A stretch of DNA of 64,000 bases from Methanothrix sp. (GTDB taxonomy: Archaea; Halobacteriota; Methanosarcinia; Methanotrichales; Methanotrichaceae), in assembly GCA_017994055.1 (NCBI GenBank), contig JAGOLL010000001.1:1-64000 (forward strand). The letters are read 5' to 3'. Below the pieces are notes generated by a model that searched no databases, was not told where the DNA came from, and saw only the letters and a program-made list of their open reading frames with translations. The stretch's first letter is position 1; every line of letters starts with the position of its first letter. The position numbers and the translations under genes were made by a program. Below are positions 20,001 to 28,941 of this stretch, piece after piece.

Positions 20001-20181
20001 GGCTACCCAAGAGATAAGGAGGAGATGGCCGGATGACGGCCCCAAGATCGTGGCTCTCACCGCCCATGCCATAGCGGGAGACAGGGAGAAATGCCTCCAG
20101 GCGGGGATGGACGACTACCTCTGCAAGCCCATTGGCATCGATGATCTCAGGGAGGCTCTGGAGAAGGCTTTTCTGGATTGA
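17086..20181 (+). CDS. hybrid sensor histidine kinase with exported ABC-type sensor domain
   Basis: Membrane signalling kinase, 1031 aa. Order: N-terminal membrane/signal segment (about 12-33), an extracytoplasmic domain resembling the ABC substrate-binding family linked to sensor kinases (about 38-350), a second membrane helix (about 362-380), two PAS domains (about 395-510 and 520-640), a HisKA domain with phospho-acceptor H670 in NMSHEIRTPMN, a HATPase_c domain (NLLSNAVKF, DSGIGI, GGNGLGLA) and a C-terminal receiver with phospho-acceptor D962 in LILMDVQMPEMDG and lysine in CKPIG. The HATPase G2 box has Asn where Thr is usual. The GTG start sits 10 nt after GGAG; ATG 17098 is an alternative. 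No DNA-binding partner is adjacent, so the output is unknown. Such hybrid kinases in methanogens are generally regarded as bacterial acquisitions. Confidence 0.9.
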   Translation: MSAVMNNTGLYNILRQALCLIILAVIWIIPALADDNEPFILLLFSYSPDHPWVQEEKDAFMINFQQDNTDSPPPLVEHMDCGLWPDEIYKKRILDLYSYKYSRQRLNRSIDLVVAFDIPACTLALAHKDELFPDAYLILAGMTAPECSLSRTNPRIERTTLIQLNADLSGTLEAMHKLHPQAGEILVLLDDTAECRCLAEELSDLAPEFSRRFNLSLVEIAPDRGSLNRTAGQEAAHESGILLLCGLFSGQEADFNCSQAKSIISSISRTPVYGLWDFQLGQGIVGGSLASGRDLGERAASAASAARRGEVLPQNQNVSAILRFDREQMTIHSIGEPSLPKDAIVTISGLPIPERHESLMPTLATMLLSIVLGLVIISVLNIRMRSGIERELKESEGKYRDLSLQLPQTAFEMDGKGNLFFINRFGSQALGYTHEDLQAGLNVLQIVSQEDRTRINEDICQAIQGNPQVREIALVRKDASTFPAIAYIIPAEKSGRIVGLRGIFLDISERKKTEMALRESESKFRVLTEKSLVGVYIVQDWIFKYVNPRFAEIFGYSVPEMIGKMGPRDLEAAPGELEKIADGLSNASAGASGSRNGADYYELRGVTKNGNIVDVQVFGAVATYESREAVVGTALDITARKRIEEDLKRARDEAEAAAKAKSEFLANMSHEIRTPMNVVIGMTSLVLGTELSPEQREYLVTIRKSGESLLSIINDILDFSRIERGKIDLERRPFNLESCIRDAMGLISSLAQDKGLELSYRAEDGFSETIEADETRVRQVLVNLLSNAVKFTERGGIEVRSQASERGEGRYEIHIQVRDSGIGISEEAMGRLFKPFSQADASTSRKYGGNGLGLAISKRLVELMEGRIWAESTPGKGSTFHFTFVAHRSLQPARKQQAIVPAEEQPEKMDSRSILLAEDNPVNQKMALLMLKKLGYDADKAANGREVLAALEAKSYDLILMDVQMPEMDGLEATQEIRRRWPDDGPKIVALTAHAIAGDREKCLQAGMDDYLCKPIGIDDLREALEKAFLD

Positions 20182-20397
20182 GAGGAGGTCAGAGCAGCAT
20201 ATGATCGACTTTGGGCTCTCTTGAAAGATACTATAAATCTATTCCAGCCCTTTAAATTCCGTCAACGGCTTGAACCCGAAATTGAAGAAAAAGTTATTTA
20301 TCCTTTAAAGGCGATTACTTAAGATCTAAGGCCAGGCGAATTTTAGGCAATATGTTGCACCTCTTATCATGAAATCTGAGTAGAAGGCATCTAATCC

Positions 20398-22692
20398 ATG
20401 ACCGGATGGCAGAAACTTGGTATATGGATCGCAAATAATCCTGCAATAATAATAGCGGCAGCATTGCTCCTGACCATTGGCTCCATTCATTACGCCCAGA
20501 AGGTAGAAAGCCAGGGAATGACCACTGAGAGCATGGTGGAAAAAGACTCGCTTCTATATAAGATATTCAGTCACCTCTACGAGGAAAATTTCGGCACTGA
20601 CACCATAGTGATTTTAATGGAAGCAGACGACGTGGCCCAAGAAGAGGCTCTCCGAGCCGGCCTGCGTCTATCCGATCATATGAAGCAGGTTCACAATGTC
20701 ATCAGCGTGCAAAGCCTGGCCGATCTGGTGGTAGATGTCGAGTTCAAGAGCAGAGGCATAAGAGAGATACCATCCCAAACCAGGATAGATGAAATTCTAT
20801 CCACAGCCAGTCCCTATCAACTCAGCACAGTTATGGCCGATCGCAGCCATGCCCGGATGATTGTAGGCATGCCCACCACCCTTAACGATGCCCAGAGAAA
20901 TGAACTGCTTTCCGAGACGGATGAGGCCATAAAGTATGCAAAATTTCCACCAGACTACGGCACAACCATCACCGGAGATCCCGCCTTTCAGGCAGCAATA
21001 GTTGAAGAGATGAATAAGAGCAACGGGAAGGTATTTGCCCTGGCGGCATTGCTGATGGTCTTTGCCCTTCTCCTGGTCTTCCGACATGTCAGATGGTCGC
21101 TTCTTCCTATACCAATTGTACTTTTAGGAATAATCTGGACATTTGGAGCTATGGGCCTCCTGCATATACCCATGACCATGGTCTCTTTTGCTGCCTTTCC
21201 GGTGCTCATAGGAATCGGAATAGACTATGCCATTCAGTTTCATAACCGGATGCATGAGGAAAGCTCTGGTGGCCTCGGTCCCTTTGAGGCGGCGGTCAAT
21301 ACCGTAAACAATGTGGCCCTGCCGGTAATCATCGCCTTGCTGGTTACCGAGGCCGGCTTTCTCTCCCTGCTCAGCTCCCCTGTGCCCATGATCAAGGACT
21401 TCGGCAAGACCTGCATCATTGGCCTGGTCATGTGCTATCTATCCGCTCTCTTTGTCAACATGACCGTTCTCTATGCCGCGGAGAAAAGATGGCCCCGGAG
21501 CAAGGGTGGAAAAGATGTTGGGGAAGATACATCTTCCATCGGCAGCCACCTGGAGAAGACCGCCACTATTGTGGTGCAAAGATGGCGGGCGGTTCTGGTC
21601 GTGGCATTGGCCCTTGGCCTCATAGGAAATTTCACCGATACCATGGTCCAGGTTGAAGCTGATCAAAAGAATTTCATCCCTCAAGACCTTCCTCCTCTGG
21701 TAAATTTGGATCACATGAAGAGCATCTTTGGCGGAACGGACTCCATCAAATACATCGTCCAGGCGGAAGATATCACTAATCCTGAGATTCTCAAGTGGAT
21801 GGACGACTTTGCCGGCTACATGATCCGATCCAGAGACTCGGTTGTCAGCGCCACAAGCATAGCCACCTATATTAAAGGAGTTAACGGCGGCGAGATACCC
21901 GAGGATCAGGAAAAAGTTCGGCTCATAATAGCTTCTCTGCCTCAGGAGGTTCAGAGGGCCTATCTGAGCGGCCACAATACCGCCAACATCGATGTAAACA
22001 TCGGCAACTCACAAACCACCCTGGGAACGGAGGGAATTGCCAGGCTTGTTGTGGAGTTGGAGAAAGATATGAACTGGATGACGCCACCTCCTGATGTCTT
22101 CGTTGTGGATACCGGCGACATTGTGCTTAATAATTCAGTAAAAAGCGCATTAGCGGAAGGCAGGCTGGAGATGACCATCCTTGGATTGATATTGATATTT
22201 ATGCTACTTCTCATTATTTACCGGGATATGGTCAAAGCCCTCCTTGTGGTGCTGCCCATGCTGGTGGTGATCGGCTGGATGGGGCTGGTCATGTACTATG
22301 GCGGATTGAAGTATACTCCCCTCACGGCGACGCTGGGCGCTCTGGTGCTGGGAGTAGGCTCTGAGTATGCCATATTGATGATGGAGCGCTTTTATGAGGA
22401 GCTAAAAAATGTCGGCAATCCCCACGAGGCGATGAAGATCACTGTGAACCGCATAGGCTCGGCACTGCTGGCCTCGGGAATGACCGTATTTTGTGGATTT
22501 GCCGCTCTGGTGGCTTCGCCCTTCAATATAATCAGCAATTTCGGGCTGGTGACAGTCCTGTCGGTGGTCTTCGCCCTTCTCACCACCTTCACCGTTCTGG
22601 TGGTGCTCATGATCCGGGCGGAGATCAGGCGTGAGGCCACGGCGGGTGCCGGGTGGAAGAGACATAATAAGAGAAATTCTGCCGTTGGATAA
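20398..22692 (+). CDS. RND superfamily exporter (HAE3/MMPL-like)
   Basis: Twelve-helix RND permease, 764 aa, as two repeats: TM1 (about 13-30), an external loop (about 31-215), five helices (about 215-370), TM7 (about 395-412), a second loop (to about 585) and five more helices. The conserved sites GIGIDYAIQFHNR and GVGSEYAILMMERF, with acidic residues in the fourth helix of each half, match the HAE3 family. Single-membrane RND exporters of archaea move lipids or hydrophobic compounds; the substrate here is not known. The following exported gene is a likely partner. Confidence 0.85.
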   Translation: MTGWQKLGIWIANNPAIIIAAALLLTIGSIHYAQKVESQGMTTESMVEKDSLLYKIFSHLYEENFGTDTIVILMEADDVAQEEALRAGLRLSDHMKQVHNVISVQSLADLVVDVEFKSRGIREIPSQTRIDEILSTASPYQLSTVMADRSHARMIVGMPTTLNDAQRNELLSETDEAIKYAKFPPDYGTTITGDPAFQAAIVEEMNKSNGKVFALAALLMVFALLLVFRHVRWSLLPIPIVLLGIIWTFGAMGLLHIPMTMVSFAAFPVLIGIGIDYAIQFHNRMHEESSGGLGPFEAAVNTVNNVALPVIIALLVTEAGFLSLLSSPVPMIKDFGKTCIIGLVMCYLSALFVNMTVLYAAEKRWPRSKGGKDVGEDTSSIGSHLEKTATIVVQRWRAVLVVALALGLIGNFTDTMVQVEADQKNFIPQDLPPLVNLDHMKSIFGGTDSIKYIVQAEDITNPEILKWMDDFAGYMIRSRDSVVSATSIATYIKGVNGGEIPEDQEKVRLIIASLPQEVQRAYLSGHNTANIDVNIGNSQTTLGTEGIARLVVELEKDMNWMTPPPDVFVVDTGDIVLNNSVKSALAEGRLEMTILGLILIFMLLLIIYRDMVKALLVVLPMLVVIGWMGLVMYYGGLKYTPLTATLGALVLGVGSEYAILMMERFYEELKNVGNPHEAMKITVNRIGSALLASGMTVFCGFAALVASPFNIISNFGLVTVLSVVFALLTTFTVLVVLMIRAEIRREATAGAGWKRHNKRNSAVG

Positions 22693-22758
22693 TAGAAAAA
22701 ATTGCATTAGCGGATGAGAAACATCGAATCGGTATTGGCAGATCAGGGAGAAAGATCT

Positions 22759-23820
22759 ATGGAAATCAATTTGGTTAAATTGGCCGTATTTTTGGCGTTA
22801 TTGGCGCCGGCAATGCTGGCTGCAGCTTCCGGCCAGAGCACCTATATTCCTTATGAGCTGGGCGGAGACAATTACTACACCATGCAGGGTGGTCCCGATA
22901 TATCCGCCAGTATCTCCGGGACGGATGAGTTCGGGCGGGGAGATACAGTCACAGTCTACCTGGATCTGACCAACTATGGCCGGATCCTGGGCTTTAAAGA
23001 GGACCAGACTGCACAAAATCCCAAAGAATACGCACTGGCTGCATCAGAGCTGCAAAAGGAGTACTCCAAGCCTACCGCCCTGGGGATCACCGCCACCCTC
23101 AGCTCTCAAAGCCCCCAGATTGAGGTCAAGTCCGGGGACCAGGTGGTGGAGTCACTTAAGTCGGGAGACAAGACCAAAGAGCCGCTCCAGTTCAGCATAA
23201 AGATCGGAGAGCATGCTCCGGCGGGAGAGTATTCCCTTCAACTGAATCTTTCCTATGACTATCAGGACAATGTCCGGGTCTATGCCGCCAAGCTTCTCAC
23301 CGATGGAGGGGTCCAGAGTCTGGTCAACTATCGGGAGTCCTATGTCTATCAGAAGGCCAATCAGAGCGTGCCTATCATCATAACAGTGAAGAAAGAGGCA
23401 GACTTCGAGATTCTGAATGCCTCGGGAATCCTATCCGCCGGAACCAAGAAGGAAGAAGTCTCTGCCACCTACAGAAATATAGGCGAGGATCCCATCAGGG
23501 ATGCAGTGGCCAGGCTGTCCATATTCAAGCCCTTCTCCTCCACCGATGATCAGGCCTTTATCGGAAGCATGCAGCCGGGAGAGGAGAAGACGGTGGTCTT
23601 CAAGATCGATGTCGACTCCGATGCAACTCCCAAAGAGTATGGCATCAATAGCGAGATCAAGTATACCGATGTCTATGGAGATACAGTGATCTCGGAGAGC
23701 ATGAAGATACCGGTGACAGTCAAAGAGGCATCATCATCTCAGCTGCTGCCTGCGATCGTTCTCCTGGTCATAATTGGTGCTGTCGGAGGATACTGGTATA
23801 AGAAAAAGAAGAAGGCGTGA
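22759..23820 (+). CDS. exported, C-terminally anchored CARDB/S-layer-like protein
   Basis: 353 aa: a signal peptide (KLAVFLALLAPAMLAAASG), an extracellular part of beta-sandwich character (two domains, about 35-190 and 215-320, resembling the COG1361 S-layer/NEW3-type domains), and a C-terminal membrane anchor (PAIVLLVIIGAVGGYWY) with a lysine tail. An upstream ATG at 22714 is in frame, but the ATG at 22759 follows GGGAG by 8 nt and gives a clean signal peptide. It follows the RND exporter by about 65 bp; pairs of HAE3 exporters with COG1361 proteins recur in methanogens, so a periplasm-side adaptor role is plausible. Confidence 0.75.
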   Translation: MEINLVKLAVFLALLAPAMLAAASGQSTYIPYELGGDNYYTMQGGPDISASISGTDEFGRGDTVTVYLDLTNYGRILGFKEDQTAQNPKEYALAASELQKEYSKPTALGITATLSSQSPQIEVKSGDQVVESLKSGDKTKEPLQFSIKIGEHAPAGEYSLQLNLSYDYQDNVRVYAAKLLTDGGVQSLVNYRESYVYQKANQSVPIIITVKKEADFEILNASGILSAGTKKEEVSATYRNIGEDPIRDAVARLSIFKPFSSTDDQAFIGSMQPGEEKTVVFKIDVDSDATPKEYGINSEIKYTDVYGDTVISESMKIPVTVKEASSSQLLPAIVLLVIIGAVGGYWYKKKKKA

Positions 23821-23870
23821 GCTAAGACAGAACCTGAGCCAGGAGAGAAAGCAGAAAAGCAGAGGGTGAA

Positions 23871-24311
23871 ATGGGCAGAAACGGGGCAGGCGAGATTTCC
23901 CAATGGAGCGAGGATAATGAATTAGCCCTGGCAAGCTGGGAAGACCGGTTTTGGGCCTGGCTGATTGATATCATGCTCATTGGAATTCTCTGGCATAGAG
24001 TGATGATGGTTTTGAAGCTGGAGGCTCTGGGGTATGATGGAGCGCTGCTGCATTCCCTTATGCTCTTCATTTATTGGACGGCACTGGAGGGCTACCGAGG
24101 GCAATCGCTGGGAAAGATGGTCATGAATATAGCCGTCACCGGCAGATCGGGAGAGGATATCGGACTGGCTGACGCTGCTGTGGAAAGCTTTGGAAAGGCC
24201 TTTCTTTTGCCCATTGACTGCATGGCTGCCTGGCTCACCAGCCGAGAAAGCAAGCAGCGCTTGTTCAATAGAATTTCCGATACCTTTGTCGTCCGGCAAA
24301 TTGAGGAATGA
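23871..24311 (+). CDS. RDD family membrane protein
   Basis: 146 aa with the RDD signature RFWAWLIDIML near residues 26-36, two or three hydrophobic helices, and the later EGYRGQSLGKMVMNI block typical of the family. A strong ribosome site (GAGGGTGA) precedes the ATG. RDD proteins are often linked to transport; this one overlaps the next membrane gene by four bases and follows the RND exporter unit. Confidence 0.85.
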   Translation: MGRNGAGEISQWSEDNELALASWEDRFWAWLIDIMLIGILWHRVMMVLKLEALGYDGALLHSLMLFIYWTALEGYRGQSLGKMVMNIAVTGRSGEDIGLADAAVESFGKAFLLPIDCMAAWLTSRESKQRLFNRISDTFVVRQIEE

Positions 24312-25000
24312 TTAGAGAAGATTGCCGAAAGGGATTGATGATCATGAAACTTGCTGATTACATCGGCAGGTACTGGGCCGGCGCTGAGGCCATCTATGCC
24401 GTGATAATCGCCATGACCTTTACCAGCGTCCTCAGAGGCTATGATGCCATCGATGAGGCGGCATACTGGGAGATCATCTATCCTGCCCTCTTCTGCTGCA
24501 TGGCCTGGGGGATAGCAGACGGTTTATTCTATGCCTGGGAGAGAAGGTACAACATAAGAATGGAAAATAAGATAGTCGATCTCTCCAGGTCGGGACAAAA
24601 CAGAGATGATGCAATACCGCTCATAAGGGAACAGCTTGATGATACCATCCTCAGAAATATAAACTATGAAAAGAGGATGGAATTATACATGAATTTAATG
24701 AAGTATCTCGACGAAGTCGGAATAAAAAGGATACTATCCAAACGGGATGCCATTAGCATAATTTCCGCCACATTTGTTATCTCTACGGTAGCAGGCCTTG
24801 CTGTTGTTTCCCCTTTCTTTTTAGTGGAAAATTTGAAGACTGCCCTGAATATATCCAATATGCTCGGAATCTGCCTGCTTTTCATAATTGGATACCATAG
24901 AGCATATGAGAAGAGCGCATCCGCCAGGATGATCATGGGATTTGGCACCGCCGTCATTGGGATGGTAATTGCAGCTGTAACCATCCTGCTGGGCGGGTAG
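24308..25000 (+). CDS. integral membrane protein, VIT1-like topology
   Basis: 230 aa. Two membrane helices (about 30-50 and 59-79), a charged cytoplasmic helical hairpin (about 85-150), then three helices (about 155-175, 182-200, 207-228). The layout and sequences such as SATFVISTVAGLAVVSPFFL resemble the VIT1/CCC1 family and its uncharacterised archaeal relatives, but the metal-binding glutamates of ferritin-like VIT are not obvious. The ATG overlaps the RDD stop (ATGA), so the pair is coupled. Function not recognised with certainty. Confidence 0.65.
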   Translation: MIREDCRKGLMIMKLADYIGRYWAGAEAIYAVIIAMTFTSVLRGYDAIDEAAYWEIIYPALFCCMAWGIADGLFYAWERRYNIRMENKIVDLSRSGQNRDDAIPLIREQLDDTILRNINYEKRMELYMNLMKYLDEVGIKRILSKRDAISIISATFVISTVAGLAVVSPFFLVENLKTALNISNMLGICLLFIIGYHRAYEKSASARMIMGFGTAVIGMVIAAVTILLGG

Positions 25001-25226
25001 AAAAAAAGGTTATGGACATCCTGAGCCAAAAAAGGATGGCCTGAAATAGCCTCAATTAAGGACGGACTTGATTAAGGATAGACTCAATTGGGGCCTTAGG
25101 CGCTGAAAAGAAAGAAAAGCCTGAAGAGAAAGAGAAGGCAGCAGCCTTCCGCTGCGCCTCTTCAGAACGGCATCTTTGACGAAGGATCTTCAGACCATCC
25201 TATTAGCTGCTTTTTCTCTGCCACAT

Positions 25227-26717
25227 TCACCTTGCCAGTTCGTATATGTCCTGGGCGTAGATCTTGGTGACGTTGACCAGTTGGTCGATGTCGATGTACT
25301 CATTGGCCTGGTGCTCGACCTCCTCCTGGTCGGGCATCATGGGCCCGGAGGCCACGATATTGGGCATCTCCTTGGCATAGGTTCCCCCTCCAATGGCTAT
25401 GGCGCTGTCGTTTCTCCCGGTCTGCTCGGAATATACCCGGGTCAAGGTCGCTATCAAGGGCGAGTCCTTGGGGTAATAGAGCGGACCCTGAACCTGCTGG
25501 GAGACCACTGCTATGAAGCCGCTTTCCTCGATGCTCTGATTAAGCCGGCTCATCACCTCATCGAAGGCGAATGTGACGGGATAGCGGATGTTCAGGCCGA
25601 GGGTCATGCGCTTCATAGTGGCATTGACCAATCCCACATTGAGGGTGAGATTGCCGGAGGGCTCGTCCTCCATGGCCAGGCCGAGAGAGCTGCCGTCCGT
25701 CTCCATGTCGATCTTGGCATCGACAAATCGGATGGCTTCAGACATATCCGATTTGGCTAGATCCAATGTGGCCAGGAAAGCAAAGAGCTGCATTGCCGCA
25801 TTCTGCCCCTTGTAGGGAGTGCTGCCGTGGGCTGCTTTTCCCACCGAGGTTATGGAGAGATTTGCCGGGCCCACACTGGCCGTGAGATTGTAGCCGGCCC
25901 TTTTTGCGAACTGCTGGCATGCTTCGGCAACCTGATTTGGATGGGAGGCCATGATCTCTGCAACGGCCTTATCGGGGACTATGTTGTAGGCGGTTCCGCT
26001 CTGGATGCTTATGATCCGGATATCTCCAGTCTGTTCAACTGCCAGGTCTTTGACCAGATCGAGAGAGATGATGCCCTTCTCGGCATAGATGGCCGGGAAA
26101 TTGGCATCAGGGGTGAAGCCGGTCACGGGCGGCGTCTCCTGCTTGAGGTAATGCTCTACATCGGGGCCGCCCGTCTCCTCGCTGCAGCCGAAGATGACCC
26201 GCACCCTCTTGCTGAGGGAGAGATTGGCATCACGCACTGCTTTGAGGGCATAGAGAGAGGCCACGGCAGGGCCTTTGTCGTCTATGGCCCCCCGGCCGTA
26301 GATCCTGCCGTCGTGAATCTCGGCTCCGTAGGGGGGGTACTTCCAGCCCTCTCCCTCCGGTACCACATCCAGATGGGCCAGGACGGCCACATAATCATCT
26401 CCCTGGCCGTACTCGGCGTAGCCTATGTAGCCGTCCAGGTTCTTGGTGGCAAAGCCCAGATCCTCGGCCATCTGCAGGGCCTTGGCCAGAGCCTTGGCCG
26501 GGCCCTCCCCGAAGGGAGCGCCGGGCTGGGGATTGTCTCCGACGCTCTTGATCTTCACCAGCTCCTGGGTGGCGTTAACGATCCCCTCTCTGTCCTGCTC
26601 CACCAGGAGGTTCAGCTTTGCTGCTATGCTTTCGTTCTCCGATTGGCAGAGCGCTGGATGCACTGCCATCAATGCTATTGATAAAAAGGCTATCAGAAAA
26701 ACTTCCGGACTATTCAT
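25227..26717 (-). CDS. exported M20-family dipeptidase/amidohydrolase
   Basis: Zinc peptidase of the M20 PepV/Sapep type, 496 aa, with a clear signal peptide (FLIAFLSIALMAVHPALC, cleavage near residue 25). Metal and catalytic motifs: VLAHLDVVPEG (His, Asp), GRGAIDDKGP (bridging Asp), GCSEETGG (catalytic and metal Glu), FTPDANFP, and a C-terminal metal His in GGGTYAKEMPN where PepV relatives carry His nearby. It would hydrolyse dipeptides outside the cell. The exported form is odd for an organism that grows only on acetate; recovery of peptides or wall turnover is a guess. It is a single gene with a TATA-like box near 26785. Confidence 0.82.
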   Translation of the reverse strand: MNSPEVFLIAFLSIALMAVHPALCQSENESIAAKLNLLVEQDREGIVNATQELVKIKSVGDNPQPGAPFGEGPAKALAKALQMAEDLGFATKNLDGYIGYAEYGQGDDYVAVLAHLDVVPEGEGWKYPPYGAEIHDGRIYGRGAIDDKGPAVASLYALKAVRDANLSLSKRVRVIFGCSEETGGPDVEHYLKQETPPVTGFTPDANFPAIYAEKGIISLDLVKDLAVEQTGDIRIISIQSGTAYNIVPDKAVAEIMASHPNQVAEACQQFAKRAGYNLTASVGPANLSITSVGKAAHGSTPYKGQNAAMQLFAFLATLDLAKSDMSEAIRFVDAKIDMETDGSSLGLAMEDEPSGNLTLNVGLVNATMKRMTLGLNIRYPVTFAFDEVMSRLNQSIEESGFIAVVSQQVQGPLYYPKDSPLIATLTRVYSEQTGRNDSAIAIGGGTYAKEMPNIVASGPMMPDQEEVEHQANEYIDIDQLVNVTKIYAQDIYELAR

Positions 26718-26931
26718 TTCATCACCTGCTGGGATGAGCCACTGATGCTCTTGAAATATGATGCGTATTATACTTGATGGATTAAATAACTAATTCTATT
26801 TCGAGAGGGTGACACCTTGATCATGTGGCCATTCTCAGGTCTTCATTGATAAGCCGGCTCATTTTGCAACGCGTCTGCAAGCGAAAGGGCTGTTTTTTGA
26901 GGTAGTCATTCCGGCGCTCACTGGTATCATT

Positions 26932-28602
26932 TTAGGCTGGGATAATGAGGATATGTGGAGGTTCTGGAGCACGGGGGTAGGAAAGACTCAAGGAGTTACA
27001 TTCCAGGTCTTGCTTTCCTTTTGCATATACTTTCTCAAATGCCGCGAGATCTCCTTCAAGCTTCCATTGCATTGCAGCTTTATCGCTGCTGTCGAGGATG
27101 GCTCTGCACTTTGCATTGATCTGCTTGGATCCAGGACGACAGCTTGCACATTCGGGAGTCAATTTAGAGTAGTCTCCTTTGGACGACCAAATGCTTCTGC
27201 CCTGCAGGAAGCTATATTCGATGCTATTCCTCACAAACTTCTTAAAATCCTGGTAATTAATTTGGGGGTAATCGCTGGCGATGATGACAAATTGCTCGCT
27301 GAGATCTGTTCGCAGCACACCGGCATCATCCGAAGCAAGGACTATTGGCACGCCGCGCTTGAAGTATACCGGAAAGGGATGGTCTTCTCCGGTGACTCCC
27401 AGGATTATTTTGTTGCTAACGGGCATGATCTCTATAGCCACGCCATTTCTGGCCATCTCCTCTAAAACTTGATCGGAGTTGTGCTCCCACATTATGTCCA
27501 CCCCATGGCCGATTCTTGATGCCTGTCCAATCTCAACTGCCTCTTTGATATGGAAGCGCAGGTCGGTGGTGGGCACCAGCCCGAGAGTCAGCTCCCCGGC
27601 GTGAAGGGCAATGTTTACCCTGGGATAGACGCTGTGAAGGAATTCGACCATCTTCATCTGCAGAGAATAATTCTCTCTGGCAATATAATTGTCCTCAGGG
27701 CTCAGAAGAGTGACTCCTACAGCCAAGCCCGATCTGTTGGCTGCGTCAAAAGCCGCGGCAAGCTGGCCGAAGACCTTTTCTCTGGACATGGTCCTTGTAG
27801 CGGATATAATATATCGGACAGTCACATTTTTTCCTGGATCACCCTTATTCTCCAAGATGCTTAAAGAATTTCGTTCGGTGTCGATAATATAATTGCTTAA
27901 GCTCTGGGATACTGAAGGAAGGCCGTTGTCGATCAGCTTGCTATATAATATAGAAAAATTATCATCCCAGCCTGTTTTGCTGCCCAGATTAGCTGCTGCG
28001 GAGCCTGCTCCGGTCATGATCTCAATGTAGGACACATTCTCGCGGAAAGCATTGGAACGGAGATTTGCCAGTATTGAGCTGGTATTGCTTGTTGCTCCTC
28101 CGAAGACCCCAAAGGTGTTGAAGAAATGGTCGCTTTTGCTCTCATCAAGTAGCTCATCGTCCCTCATGGACCAAGCATCAACTATCTGGCCATAAAGTTT
28201 TGAATCGGAGTAGGAATTTTTGATTGGCTCTGAATTAGCCGATCCGCAGTATTTGGGAGAGACGGTATAGTTGTCCAGATTTATGCAGAGATTTTGAGCA
28301 CTTGCTTCGTCTATCAGATCCTCGGCATAAATGGCTCCTGTCAAATGATTATGGATATCCCCTCCTTTGGGCATGGCCAAGAAGAATGCCCTCAGCTCTC
28401 CGGGATTGTCTCTCAAGCCTTCGAATCGCTGTGCTATTAGCTCTTCATCCGACGGGGCCCGATCCGTTGAACATAGTCCATCCGCCAGGAAAATCAGGCC
28501 TGAAAACACAAGAAAGGCAGCCAAAAACACAGCTCCGATGGATTTTAGCCAGCTACATTGCACAAGATCGGTTAAAGCATTGAATTGAGTCTCTGGCTTC
28601 AA
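26932..28602 (-). CDS. exported or membrane-anchored adenosine deaminase-like protein
   Basis: 556 aa. A hydrophobic N-terminal segment (GAVFLAAFLVFSGLIFLA, about 24-41) suggests export or anchoring. The rest follows the adenosine deaminase/ADGF family: KGGDIHNHLTGAI (metal His-x-His), ALHAGE (catalytic region), SRIGHGVDI, IEIMPVSN, and VLASDDAGVL (metal Asp, where classical enzymes have TDDP). It would remove the amino group of adenosine or a relative outside the cytoplasm. There is an insertion between the first metal motif and the barrel (about 110-200). A TATA-like string (TTTAAATATTTT, about 28647-28660) lies 50 bp upstream. Homologues are mainly bacterial, so acquisition is likely. Confidence 0.8.
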   Translation of the reverse strand: MKPETQFNALTDLVQCSWLKSIGAVFLAAFLVFSGLIFLADGLCSTDRAPSDEELIAQRFEGLRDNPGELRAFFLAMPKGGDIHNHLTGAIYAEDLIDEASAQNLCINLDNYTVSPKYCGSANSEPIKNSYSDSKLYGQIVDAWSMRDDELLDESKSDHFFNTFGVFGGATSNTSSILANLRSNAFRENVSYIEIMTGAGSAAANLGSKTGWDDNFSILYSKLIDNGLPSVSQSLSNYIIDTERNSLSILENKGDPGKNVTVRYIISATRTMSREKVFGQLAAAFDAANRSGLAVGVTLLSPEDNYIARENYSLQMKMVEFLHSVYPRVNIALHAGELTLGLVPTTDLRFHIKEAVEIGQASRIGHGVDIMWEHNSDQVLEEMARNGVAIEIMPVSNKIILGVTGEDHPFPVYFKRGVPIVLASDDAGVLRTDLSEQFVIIASDYPQINYQDFKKFVRNSIEYSFLQGRSIWSSKGDYSKLTPECASCRPGSKQINAKCRAILDSSDKAAMQWKLEGDLAAFEKVYAKGKQDLECNSLSLSYPRAPEPPHILIIPA

Positions 28603-28644
28603 AATTCATCTCTCCCATGAGGACAACAATGAATGAATTAGATC

Positions 28645-28665
28645 ATTGGAAAATATTTAAAGTTA
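28645..28665 (-). promoter_or_regulatory. TATA-like promoter of the adenosine deaminase-like gene
   Basis: The minus strand reads TTAACTTTAAATATTTTCC. Initiation about 25 nt downstream would fall near 28620, close to the ATG at 28602, so the leader is short. The element is symmetric enough to serve the divergent side, but the MFS gene starts too far away. Confidence 0.4.
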
Positions 28666-28941
28666 ACCTGGAGGGTTCCCATTTAGCAGCTTTGGAGATA
28701 GGCACTGAGGCAGTATCGGATATTGGCAGTTTTCATTCTTAGGCACTGGCGCGGCCAGCTCGCAGGCGGGGAAAAGGATGGATAGTCCAGAACTCTGCCA
28801 ATTGGGCAGTTCGCCCAGCACCAAATTTCCCAGGCTGCCATGAATAGCCCGGAGCCTGGAAGAGACAGCAGTAGAGATGCAGCTATCTCTCCTCCTGGCC
28901 GCAAGATACAAATCAGCCGGAAGCATCTGCTCCGCCTCATC

